This document shows, piece by piece, positions 26,540 to 34,789 of a stretch of DNA of 64,000 nt; position 1 is the first letter of the stretch; the number at the start of each line of letters is the position of its first letter. Position numbers and translations under genes: made by a program. Origin of the DNA: Poriferisodalis sp965231925 (GTDB lineage: Bacteria > Actinomycetota > Acidimicrobiia > Acidimicrobiales > Poriferisodalaceae). The notes under the pieces are model-generated. The model was given only the letters and a program-made list of their open reading frames with translations, searched no databases and was not told the origin of the DNA. Location: positions 2,728,001-2,792,000 of the forward strand of contig OZ246894.1 in the NCBI GenBank assembly GCA_965231925.1, given 5' to 3'.

Positions 26540-27067
26540 ATGCGCCGAGTCGCTGCCTGCATCGTGTTGCTGCTCGCGTCAGCCTGCAGCGGAATCGACC
26601 GGACCGCCACCGATTCAACAGTCACCGAGGCCGTCGCGGATGCGGTCGCAGCCACTCTGGCACCCACCGCGACCACAACGACGACCGCTGTCGCGACGAC
26701 CACGATGTCGACAACCGCCGCGGCCCCAACGACCACGACGACGATAACTACCGCGGCTCCAACCACTACGACCGCAGCGCCGGGCGTCACCCTCGAGACA
26801 TGCATGAAGATGCTGACCACACTGCTGCCGCGCGGCGTGGACCCGGCCCGCTACGACGATGCCAACGAGGAACGCTGTCACAAGACGATGGCAATTCCCT
26901 GCTCCGCGGCCAAGGAAAACTACAGAGAAACAATCGCTGAAGCGGAACAGATGGCCGAGGACGACGAGCTGTTCGAGGAATACTTGCCGTCGATGCGACG
27001 TGGAGCCGCCATGGCTCTCGATGTGTCCTGCGGTCCAGGTACCGCGGCAGCGATGGACCCGCCGTAA
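26540..27067 (+). CDS. Thr-rich small lipoprotein, function unknown
   Basis: 175 aa, GGGAGGG upstream of the ATG. The signal peptide ends LLLASACSG with Cys16 as likely lipid anchor. Residues about 40-80 are almost pure Thr/Ala/Pro, a flexible stalk of the sort often exposed at the actinobacterial surface. The C-terminal half is a compact, acidic domain with four Cys residues (LETCMKM, EERCHKT, AIPCSAA, DVSCGPG), probably disulfide-bonded outside the cell. No family recognised. It is convergent with the IS-broken nuclease gene and divergent from the intact one. Confidence 0.75.
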   Translation: MRRVAACIVLLLASACSGIDRTATDSTVTEAVADAVAATLAPTATTTTTAVATTTMSTTAAAPTTTTTITTAAPTTTTAAPGVTLETCMKMLTTLLPRGVDPARYDDANEERCHKTMAIPCSAAKENYRETIAEAEQMAEDDELFEEYLPSMRRGAAMALDVSCGPGTAAAMDPP

Positions 27068-28030
27068 TCCACCTCAGCGCCTTGCTCGTGTTGTTGGACC
27101 CCTCGTTCGGCACACGGCGGCGTTGCGCCTTTGGCAGGATGTCCCTACCCGCGCCGATCGTCAGATCGCTCGTAACGGGGCTTGTCTTCCCGGCCAAGAC
27201 ATTCAGCGGGACGGGCGTCGAAGCCCATCAGAACCACTCGACGCACCCAACCAACGCCTCTACGGTGTCTCGCTTACTTCGGCCGCCAGGTTGGATGGGC
27301 AGACGCTTCGCGAATTGTCGAAGCTCGACCATTCGCATGGCCTCGAGAGACGCCTGAAGATCGTCGTACTCTTCGGCAGCCTCACGGATCTCAGAGGCAG
27401 CACTGACCCAGCCGTCGTAGACGCCTTGGGCATACAGGATGAACTCAACGTCTCGACTCGAGTCATCCGGTCCGGAGACGTGCTCTGCGGGTTCGTCCAG
27501 CCCCCACTCCTCTGTCCAGTATTCGACAACATCGGACATCTCTACAGACGACATGTGCTCAAGTTCGTTCTGGATGTAGTCGGGTCTGGGCAAGTCCTCC
27601 GGGAATAGCTCGTCGTAGGTATACGGCCGTGGCGATGCTTGCCCTGGATTGTCATCCGTCAGCGCGATCTCGCCCTGCGCGCGAAGAAACTGGGTGACCT
27701 CACCAGAGGGGGGCCTTCGACCGACATCTCGTTCGACCTCGTCGCTTAGCAGGGTTCGCAGCGCCCTGTCGCCCGATTCGAGCAACTGCCGCCACGCGAC
27801 CTGCATGTCATTTCGTCTCTGACCGCGTGCCTTCTCTTGCCGCAGTCGCGCTTGTGCCGCCTTCAGGGCATGTCCCTCTAGCACGGCGACACGGCTGAGA
27901 AACGTACGAAGCTCCGGTGCCGCTTCGTCTAGATCGACGGGCTCTGTCAACGTCAATCTCAAGAACCGACGCTCAGTGGGAGCTCCTGGAGCCCGGCGAA
28001 GGTAGAAGTCCCACGTCTCCCCGTCGGTAA

Positions 28031-29304
28031 GGGTCCGCCACAAGATAAATCGTGTGGTGTAGTGTCAGGTGTGTGGAGTTGTCGGCTGCTGCTGCGGGGG
28101 TGTTCTTCGACACGGTGATGCCGCATCTGGGCGAGCGTCAGCGGCGTGTGTTGTCGGGCGCGCTGGCCGAGGCGCTGGGCCGCGGCGGGCAGGCGTTCGT
28201 GGTGGAGGCGTCGGGGATCTCGACTTCGACGATGTCGAGGGCTGCGCGGGAGGTGCGCGAGGGGGTGGAGCCGTCGGACCGTCAGCGGGCGGAGGGCGGC
28301 GGGGACCGCCCGGCGGTCGACAAGCAGCCCGGCCTGGCCGAGGCGCTCGACGAGCTGGTGCATCCGAGCACGCGCGGCAGCCCGATGTCGCCGCTGCGCT
28401 GGACGTTGAAGTCGACCTATCAGCTCGCACGCGAGCTGGCCGCGCAGGGCTTCAAGGCGTCCGCGGAGCTGGTGCGGCGGCTGCTGCACCAGATGGGCTA
28501 CTCGCTGCAGGCGCCGGCCAAGCAGAACGAGGGCGCCGCCCATCGCGACCGGGACGCCCAGTTCGCGTATCTCAACTCGCTCGCGCAGGAGTTCCTCGAC
28601 GCCGGCGAGCCGGCGGTCAGCGTGGACACCAAGAAAAAGGAGCTCATCGGGAACTACGCCAACAAGGGCACGGAATGGGAGCCCGCCGGCGAGCCGCTGC
28701 GGGTCAACGTGCACGACTTCGCGGACCGCTCACTGGGGGAGTTCGCCAAGGCCATCCCCTACGGCGTCTACGACCTGGCCAACAACGACGGCTGGGTCAG
28801 CGTCGGCGACAGCGCCGACACCGCCGAGTTCGCCGTCAACTCCATCGCGCGCTGGTGGGACACCCTCGGACGGCAGCGGTTCCCGAACGCGACCCGTCTG
28901 CTCATCACCGCCGACGCCGGCGGCTCCAACGGATACCGGCCCCGCGCCTGGAAATGGTTCCTCGCCCGCCTCGCCGCCGACACCGGCCTCGAGATCACCG
29001 TCGTCCACTACCCGCCCGGCACCAGCAAATGGAACAAGATCGAACACCGCCTCTTCAGCTTCATCACCATGAACTGGCGAGGCCGACCCCTCACCGACAT
29101 CGCCACCATCGTCGAGCTCATCGCCTCCACCACCACCCAAACCGGACTCACCGTGCAAGCCGCCCACGACCCCGCCTGGTACCAACGCGGCATCAAAATC
29201 ACCGACCACCAAATGAAACAACTCCCGCTGCGGCCCCACCACTGGCACGGCGAATGGAACTACACCATCACACCCAACCACGCGACCTAACCCGCGGCGG
29301 ACCC
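28031..29304 (+). mobile_element. ISAzo13-type insertion sequence, 1274 bp
   Basis: Terminal inverted repeats GGGTCCGCC (28031-28039) and GGCGGACCC (29296-29304), flanked by TAA on both sides (28028-28030 and 29305-29307) as a target-site duplication. It carries a single intact transposase gene on the plus strand, opposite to the gene it interrupts. With intact ends, intact transposase and duplication it may still be mobile. Confidence 0.93.
28073..29290 (+). CDS. ISAzo13-family transposase
   Basis: 405 aa from the GTG at 28073, chosen because a TAGTGT -10 box lies exactly 7 nt before it; the frame is open 7 codons further up. The DDE residues are visible in VSVDTKKKELIGN, LLITADAGGSNG and SKWNKIEHRLFSF, the last being diagnostic for the ISAzo13/IS630 group. 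The N-terminal half carries a helix-turn-helix region (VEASGISTSTMSRAAREVR) for binding the ends. The gene ends 14 bp inside the right inverted repeat. No frameshift, so it is probably active. Confidence 0.93.
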   Translation: MELSAAAAGVFFDTVMPHLGERQRRVLSGALAEALGRGGQAFVVEASGISTSTMSRAAREVREGVEPSDRQRAEGGGDRPAVDKQPGLAEALDELVHPSTRGSPMSPLRWTLKSTYQLARELAAQGFKASAELVRRLLHQMGYSLQAPAKQNEGAAHRDRDAQFAYLNSLAQEFLDAGEPAVSVDTKKKELIGNYANKGTEWEPAGEPLRVNVHDFADRSLGEFAKAIPYGVYDLANNDGWVSVGDSADTAEFAVNSIARWWDTLGRQRFPNATRLLITADAGGSNGYRPRAWKWFLARLAADTGLEITVVHYPPGTSKWNKIEHRLFSFITMNWRGRPLTDIATIVELIASTTTQTGLTVQAAHDPAWYQRGIKITDHQMKQLPLRPHHWHGEWNYTITPNHAT

Positions 29305-29679
29305 TAAGTAGGAGGATCGCCACTGGTTGATATCTGGCGTAGCGAAATAGCTGCCTCACGGCCTTGTCGTGACGGACCATGTCCTGCAGGTGACCTTGCT
29401 GTTTGGCTTCGACGAATACCGCAGGTCTGCCGAACTCGTCGAGGAGTGCCTCGTCAACGCGTCGCTCGCTCTCGTCGATTCTAAATTCAGCTCGCATATG
29501 CGAAGAATCAGCGTCATCCCATCCCAAGCTGCGCAAGATCGGGCGCACGACCTTGACTTGCACATTGGTTTCGAGTCCCAAGTTCCCGGACGACAGTTCC
29601 TCGCGTACCTTGTCGAGCCGGTCCTCCAGTTCCACGTCAACCTCCCACCACGCCGACAACCGCTCGGTGCCGGGAGAGG

Positions 29680-29693
29680 ATCGTAGATCAGGT
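29680..29693 (-). promoter_or_regulatory. Second copy of the HsdR_N paralogue promoter element
   Basis: The same 14 bp as at 26126-26139, with TACGAT as likely -10 box, about 44 nt before the GTG at 29635. Confidence 0.5.
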
Positions 29694-29928
29694 TCGGTCT
29701 CGTTCAGCCGTGTTCACTCATCGCCGACGATGGCGCACTCGTCGGCGCTTCGAGCGCCGTGGGGCCAACCATTGCGCCCAAGGTGCAAGAGCACGATGGG
29801 GTTCCGAGGCTCCATCGCAACCAGCGCGTGATGCGCGGTGGGAGGTTCCAAGAGGCGAAACGGCAGACCCGAGCCCCGACCGCTGACCCAACATCATGGC
29901 TGTAACACCCCTGTCGTACGGTTGTTCT

Positions 29929-31164
29929 ATGGCAAGTGGTGGCAGCAGCGACGGCAGCGGGCCGGGGGCTCCGGACAGCAGTCCCGTAGACGCGTGGGCG
30001 TCGGGTGGCGTGCGTGTGGACGCGGTGGATGTTGCCGGGCTGTGCGGGGAGGGGTTGCAGGCACGGCTGGGTGAGATCGCTCGGGCCGAGTCTGGGCTGG
30101 CCGCGATGAAGGTGGACACGTTGGGCGAGATCGCCCGCCGTGACGGCGACGGGGCGGCTGCGCATGCTGCTGTGGACGTTATGGCGATCTCGGGCCGCAG
30201 GGCACGCGGCGATGTGAGGGACGCGGTGAGGCTCGGCGAGCTGGACGCGACCCGCCAGGGGCTCTCGTCGGGCTCGGTTCCGGTGGGTCACGCGCAGCTG
30301 ATCGCCCGTGCTGCTGGGGATGCTGCGATCGACGACCGATACCTGGCCGAACGGGCCCGACACGAGGGCTATGACGAGTTTCGTCGCACCGTTGAGCGCC
30401 ATGTGGCCGATGTCAATCGCGATGACGGCGCGTCGGTGCTGGAGCGGCAACGCAAGGCGCGTACTGCCAAGATCTGGACCCGCTCCAGCGACGGCATGAC
30501 GGTGCTCAACCTCGCCGTCGACCCCGTCACCGGTGCCCAGCTGGGCACGGTGATCGCCGCAACCGAGCGGCGCCTGTTCCAACACGAAGACCCCGCTGCG
30601 CGACGCACGCCTGCCCAGCGGATGGCCGACGCGATCACGCAGCTCATCTGCGATCCCGACGCCAAACGCCCCACCGGGGCTTCGCTGATCGTCGTGGCTG
30701 ATTATGACATGGTGAACCACCAGCTCACCGGTGGCCGTCTCGGCGATGGCACACCGATCCCGATCAGCGAGATCGCCCGCATCGCCGTCGACGCCGAAGT
30801 GCTGCCGGCAATCTTCGACGCCGCCACCGGCGACTTGCGCATGGGACGCACCCGCCGCACCGCCACCGACCTCCAACGCGCCGCGCTGGCCTTGCGCGAC
30901 AAGGGCTGCGTGGGCTGCGGCATCGCACCTGAGCGCTGTCAGCACCACCACATCGACCACTGGCAACACGGCGGCCACACCGACTACCAGAACCTCGTCA
31001 CCGTCTGCGTCGACTGTCACAACGACAAGATCCACCAACAAGGCTTCACTGTCGAATGGGACACCGCAGCCAGCCGCTACGGGCTCCAACCACCAGTCCA
31101 GCCACCAAACAGCAGCCATGGCCCATCCCCGACCGACGAACCATCCCGAGCACCACCAACCTGA
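29929..31164 (+). CDS. DUF222 (13E12-type) HNH endonuclease-domain protein
   Basis: 411 aa. The ATG at 29929 is favoured over the one 11 codons earlier because TACGGT lies 6 nt before it and the intervening codons are atypical. The first two thirds are a helical DUF222 region (RRDGDGAAAHAAVDV, VPVGHAQLIARAAGD). The HNH zinc-nuclease motif is CVGCGIAPERCQHHHIDHW, then NLVTVCVDCHNDKIHQQG at about residues 326-378. The Pro-rich C-terminal tail is disordered. These proteins are abundant multi-copy genes in actinobacteria and are often linked with mobile DNA; the target is unknown. Its position next to the IS-broken locus fits an accessory region. Confidence 0.88.
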   Translation: MASGGSSDGSGPGAPDSSPVDAWASGGVRVDAVDVAGLCGEGLQARLGEIARAESGLAAMKVDTLGEIARRDGDGAAAHAAVDVMAISGRRARGDVRDAVRLGELDATRQGLSSGSVPVGHAQLIARAAGDAAIDDRYLAERARHEGYDEFRRTVERHVADVNRDDGASVLERQRKARTAKIWTRSSDGMTVLNLAVDPVTGAQLGTVIAATERRLFQHEDPAARRTPAQRMADAITQLICDPDAKRPTGASLIVVADYDMVNHQLTGGRLGDGTPIPISEIARIAVDAEVLPAIFDAATGDLRMGRTRRTATDLQRAALALRDKGCVGCGIAPERCQHHHIDHWQHGGHTDYQNLVTVCVDCHNDKIHQQGFTVEWDTAASRYGLQPPVQPPNSSHGPSPTDEPSRAPPT

Positions 31165-31638
31165 ACGCCTGGGGGCAACCCCCCAGAGCCCGCAGCCGCC
31201 AGGGCACAGCGCACTGCTTGATCGAGCCGGTCCGATTGATCGAGCCGGTTCGAGATTGCGCACGATCAAGCCCCGGCGAGGCGACGACCGAACCCAACCT
31301 CGGACATGGAGCTGGGAGAGGCAGAGTCGCCGGTGATGGTCTCCGAACCATTTCTGTTGTGGCGAACGGCTGGGGCTACGCCGTAATTCGACACTGGCTG
31401 ACAGCCAGAGCTCCAGGGTGTCTCGCCAGATGTCGACGGCCAAGGCTGCGGCGTTTCCCATCGCCGTCTGACAGTGGTGCGGGACCGACATGCTCGTCGC
31501 GGCCGGCCGCGCCAATGTTGCGCCAGCGGCCAGCGGCTCGGCGGCGGCAACGGCGCGGCGGCGGCAACGGCAGCGGCAACGGCAACGGCGGCAGCGGCGG
31601 CGGCAGCGGCGGCGGCGGCGGCGGCGGCGAAACGCGGT
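31165..31638. other. 474-bp gap without a gene
   Basis: It contains a duplicated GATCGAGCCGGT pair near 31219-31250 and the GCN-type simple repeat at 31541-31629. No gene is convincing on either strand. Confidence 0.6.
31541..31629. repeat. GGC/GGCAAC simple-sequence repeat
   Basis: About 90 bp of GGC triplets mixed with GGCAAC and GGCAGC units, directly after the stop of the DHPS-like gene. Such a tract is prone to slippage and may form strong secondary structure at the 3' end of the transcript. Confidence 0.85.
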
Positions 31639-32391
31639 CTAGCCGCCCGATGTGAAAGCGGCGTGGTGCTCGCGTACCTGGGCAGGGCGGTGGGCTCGCA
31701 CGTAGTCGGGATTCTGGGAGAGCGCCAGATCGAGCAGCTCGAGTCGGTCGGCAGTCTGCAGCCAGGGCACTGGCACGTACAAGGGCGAGTCGAAGCGGCG
31801 CAGCTCCCCCAGACCGCTGTAGATGGCCCGCTGATACTCCGCTCGGTCGGGCCAGTCCATGTCGTGGGGGCCGAAGCCGACGCCGCAGTCGAGCAGCAGG
31901 CGTTGGCTGACTCCGGCGCTCCTCAGGCGCTGGATGTGGTGCCCAAACCATTCGACCATGACCGTGACGGGGTCGCCGCTCACGTCGCGGACGCTGCGGA
32001 AGTCCCGACCCAGCATGAACGGGAGCACCACGGTGACTCCGCGTTCCGCTGCGAGCTTGACCATCTCGGGCGACTGCAGCGCATCGCCTGCATTCAGCAC
32101 CGTGGCGCCTGCATCCAAGGCCTGCAGGGCCACCTCAGGCTTGCGGGTGTCGATCGCCACCTCCGCGCCGAGCGACAGCAGACCGTGCAGTGGTCCCTTA
32201 ACTCGCTGCCACTCGTCGTCTGTGCTCACCTCGTCGCTGCCGGGCGTGGAGCCCTCGCCGCCGAGGTCGAAGTGGTCGGCACCCTCTGCCAGCAGCTCGG
32301 CGCCGCGGGTGGCGGCCTCGGCGCAGCCCTGAACCACCGAGAACTCAGCCTTCGAGTCCGGAGAGGCGTTGACCACGCCGAAGATCTCCAC
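31639..32391 (-). CDS. Dihydropteroate synthase-like TIM-barrel protein
   Basis: 250 aa. GTG start at 32391 with TAGTTT 6 nt before it (leaderless). It opens with FGVVNASPDS, related to the DHPS motif LNVTPDSF, and has DLGGEGSTPGSDEV in place of the usual GGESTRPG, AIDTRKPEVALQAL and LNAGDALQSPEMVKLA. The altered pterin/pABA-loop motif and the short C-terminus suggest it may not make dihydropteroate; no folB, folK or folE genes adjoin it. It could be a pterin-binding relative with another substrate. It follows the thioesterase gene by 24 bp on the same strand. A decayed partial copy lies at 24535-24785. Confidence 0.75.
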   Translation of the reverse strand: MEIFGVVNASPDSKAEFSVVQGCAEAATRGAELLAEGADHFDLGGEGSTPGSDEVSTDDEWQRVKGPLHGLLSLGAEVAIDTRKPEVALQALDAGATVLNAGDALQSPEMVKLAAERGVTVVLPFMLGRDFRSVRDVSGDPVTVMVEWFGHHIQRLRSAGVSQRLLLDCGVGFGPHDMDWPDRAEYQRAIYSGLGELRRFDSPLYVPVPWLQTADRLELLDLALSQNPDYVRAHRPAQVREHHAAFTSGG

Positions 32392-32414
32392 GGCCGCAAA
32401 CTAGTCAGGACGAC

Positions 32415-32963
32415 TCAGGCGAGGTCTGGGTGGAGCGCGGCCTCCGGTGAGTGACGGATGCTGATTGCGTGGCCGACCTGTGGCGGCAGCGGCAGATGCC
32501 GGTGCGCCTCCCAGATCTCGCCGAGGCGCCGGTACGGCTCATCGGACATAAGACCCACGCGCCGGGTCGGCCCGTCGATGTGCAGCGACATGACCTCGCA
32601 GGTGGCCACGAGGTAGTCCTCTCGGGTCTGGGTCATCGTCTGGAATGCGTGAATGCGCTTGCGGTCGAAGCCGAGCATCTGGACCGAGATCACAAAGGGC
32701 TCATCGGGTCCGATCTCACGCACGTAGGTGATGTGGTTCTCGGCCGAGAACGTGGTGATGTCACGCACTTCCCGGTGGGCAGTGCCGAGTCCGATGTAGT
32801 CCATCCACGGCGCGATGGCGTCGTCGAACGCCACGAGGTAATAGCCGGCGTTGAGGTGGCCGTTGTAGTCGATCCACTGCTCCTGCACGGTGCCGTCCAT
32901 CACCGCGACCGGTGCTGACGGGACGCGGTCGGTCGGTTGCGGGCTCAGGGCGTCTTCACTCAC
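32415..32963 (-). CDS. Hotdog-fold thioesterase, betainyl-CoA (CdhB)-like
   Basis: 182 aa. GTG start at 32963 with GAGAGGAG upstream. The hotdog pattern is WIDYNGHLNAGYYLVAFDDA, ITYVREIGPDEPF, MLGFDRKRIHAFQTM and LVATCEVMSLHID. This closely follows the thioesterase that is CdhB in carnitine catabolism or the C-terminal domain fused to some carnitine dehydrogenases. It would hydrolyse betainyl-CoA, the BKACE product, to glycine betaine. The carnitine genes at 18231-21611 lack a thioesterase, so this gene may complete the route in trans. It sits between an MFS transporter and the DHPS-like gene on the same strand. Confidence 0.8.
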   Translation of the reverse strand: MSEDALSPQPTDRVPSAPVAVMDGTVQEQWIDYNGHLNAGYYLVAFDDAIAPWMDYIGLGTAHREVRDITTFSAENHITYVREIGPDEPFVISVQMLGFDRKRIHAFQTMTQTREDYLVATCEVMSLHIDGPTRRVGLMSDEPYRRLGEIWEAHRHLPLPPQVGHAISIRHSPEAALHPDLA

Positions 32964-33028
32964 GTCAGACTCCTCTCCCGGTACATCACGACCATCTGTG
33001 TGCCTCGCAAGTGAACCAGCAAACAGGC

Positions 33029-34552
33029 TCAGTTGCTGCGGGCCACGTCCGCCACAGCCCCTGGCGCGGCCGCGCCGTTTCGGCCACTCGCGCCGTCAAC
33101 GAGAATCGGCCAGTACACCTCGGGTGGAGCATCACGCAGAGCGGCCGAACGAGGCAGCGACTGGGCAGCCGTCAATGCGTCCCCGGCTGTCAGCGGGTCC
33201 CCAACCGGCCTGATCATCGGTGCGACGGGTTCCCCATTTGGTCCGCGGACAACAGACGGCTGCGGCACCAGTGGGCGGGGAATCGGAGCCGCAGGCGGGG
33301 CGGGGACCGCGACAGGCGGCGCTCCGGGTGGCCCGACATAGGTCGGCAGCGGGACCGGGTGGCGTGTCATGGGCAGCAGCACCGAAACGCCTATGGCTGC
33401 GATGACGCCCGCTATGGCGATCGGTAAACCGATGCCGCCGGTCGCATCGGCAGTGAAGCCCATCAACGGCGGGCCGATAAGTGCCCCGGTGCCGGCGCTG
33501 AAGAACAGCAAGCCCATCACCGCACCGATGCCCGCCAAACCGAACAGGTGAGCCGTGACGTCCCCGAGCAGCGCCACGAAGCCGCCATAGGAGACCCCGA
33601 GGATCGACGCGAAGACAATCAGGAGAACGAACTTCGCCTCCAGCCCGCCGACTCGGGTGGTCGCAAACCAGATCGCAAACGCGACCGGCAGCCCGAAGAA
33701 CGCGATCTTGAGCAGCCGGATTGAGCCCAGCGGCCGGGCCAAGCTCGTGAGCGCCATCCGGCCCACGACGCTCGCGAGTCCGATGACCGTGAGCAGCGCC
33801 ACCGCCGCCCGTGCCGGGAGGCCATCGTCTTGGGCAAACGTGACCACTGAGCCCAGCGACCCGATGACGGCCACCGTGAAGAACACACCTGAGACCGCCA
33901 TCTGCCAGAACGGCACAGAACGCACCACAAGAGCAAGATGGCGCTCGGGGTCGCCCATCTCCATCTTCGGCGGCCGCTTGATCATGAAGAGCGCCGCAGC
34001 GAAGATGCCGGCTGACAAAACAGCGAGCACCCGCATGCCGCCGCGCCACCCGTGGATCTCCAGCAGCCACTGCCCCAGCGGCGCGAACAGCACCACGCCG
34101 AGACCTGAGCCGGTCGCAACTAGGCCTTGGGCCACGGCGCGGTGACGAGCAAACCACATCGCCGTGAGCGCGAACAACGGAGCGTTGAAGAGGCCTCCGC
34201 CGAAGCCCAAGCCGACGCCGAACAGCACGTACCCGTGCCACAGCACCGAAACGTGCGACATAGCGAAGAGGCCGCCGCAGAACATCGATCCGCCGATGAT
34301 GAGCAGCGGAGCGATGCCGAAGCGGTCATAGAGGCGACCGGAAATCACGGCGCTGCCGAAGAACAGGAACACCGTGATGCCGAACACGAGGCTGATCGGC
34401 CCGTGCCCGGTGCCGAATTCTTCCGACATGCTCTTGGCGAACGCGTTGAAGCTGTAGATCGTCCCGAACGCCGCCATGACGCTGAGGGCTGCGCCGGAGG
34501 CCGTGACCCAGCCGCGTGCCGAGTCGAGATGCGTCGGACCGCCGGCCATCAC
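33029..34552 (-). CDS. MFS transporter with a Pro-rich cytosolic tail
   Basis: 507 aa. GTG (followed by ATG) at 34552 with TAGCCT 7 nt upstream, leaderless. Twelve hydrophobic segments fit an OFA/monocarboxylate-like MFS permease: GTIYSFNAFAKSM in helix 1, the loop motif GRLYDRFG between helices 2 and 3, LGFGGGLFNAPLFAL in helix 4, MWFARHRAVAQGL after it. About 110 residues after the last helix are Pro/Ala/Val-rich and probably disordered, which is unusual for the family. The substrate is unknown. The thioesterase starts 65 bp downstream on the same strand, so a small organic acid or quaternary amine substrate is conceivable, but this is inference. Confidence 0.85.
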   Translation of the reverse strand: MMAGGPTHLDSARGWVTASGAALSVMAAFGTIYSFNAFAKSMSEEFGTGHGPISLVFGITVFLFFGSAVISGRLYDRFGIAPLLIIGGSMFCGGLFAMSHVSVLWHGYVLFGVGLGFGGGLFNAPLFALTAMWFARHRAVAQGLVATGSGLGVVLFAPLGQWLLEIHGWRGGMRVLAVLSAGIFAAALFMIKRPPKMEMGDPERHLALVVRSVPFWQMAVSGVFFTVAVIGSLGSVVTFAQDDGLPARAAVALLTVIGLASVVGRMALTSLARPLGSIRLLKIAFFGLPVAFAIWFATTRVGGLEAKFVLLIVFASILGVSYGGFVALLGDVTAHLFGLAGIGAVMGLLFFSAGTGALIGPPLMGFTADATGGIGLPIAIAGVIAAIGVSVLLPMTRHPVPLPTYVGPPGAPPVAVPAPPAAPIPRPLVPQPSVVRGPNGEPVAPMIRPVGDPLTAGDALTAAQSLPRSAALRDAPPEVYWPILVDGASGRNGAAAPGAVADVARSN

Positions 34553-34589
34553 GCGTGCGAGGCTACGGCCGCATCAGCGGTCCTGCAGA

Positions 34590-34673
34590 GGAAAACCCCG
34601 CATGAGCAAGACAGCGCGACGTCTCACACGCAGCGCGGGCGGTTCATTCAGGAAAGCCCCGCATGCGCGAGAC
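34590..34673. repeat. Imperfect 23-bp direct repeat upstream of the MFS gene
   Basis: Copies at 34590-34612 and 34651-34673 share CCCCGCATG and the flanking GGAAA and AGAC; starts are 61 bp apart. They lie in the 237-bp gap between ilvD and the MFS gene, about 40 bp behind the MFS promoter, so could be regulatory sites. No gene is seen in the gap. Confidence 0.7.
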
Positions 34674-34789
34674 CGCAGCGGCAGCGCCGACTTGGCGGAG
34701 CGAGGCCGCACATGTGCTCGTCTGCGACGGCAGCGTTCCAAGAGGAACCCTCCGGCGGGGCGTTGAATGCGCCGACGTTCGGCTGTCCG

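Larger units (their letters stand above)
27228..29635 (-). pseudogene. HsdR_N-type nuclease gene split by an insertion sequence
   Basis: The 5' part runs from a GTG at 29635 (GGGAGG 5 nt upstream) to 29308; the 3' part runs from 28030 to the stop at 27228. Joining them after removing the element and one TAA gives a continuous frame across AILLLTDGETWDFYL, matching ILVLTDGDTWDLYL in the paralogue at 24961-26079. The domain order is HSDR_N nuclease (VRPILRSLGWDDAD, RRVDEALLDEFGRPAVFVEAK), a helical middle, and a C-terminal SAP-like stretch (LRQFAKRLPIQPGGRSKRD). There are no other visible lesions, so the insertion looks recent and excision would restore the gene. Confidence 0.92.

Noticed and set aside
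29704..31515. 603-codon open frame on the minus strand
   Set aside because: Antisense shadow of the DUF222-HNH gene, caused by high GC; no motif or start signal.
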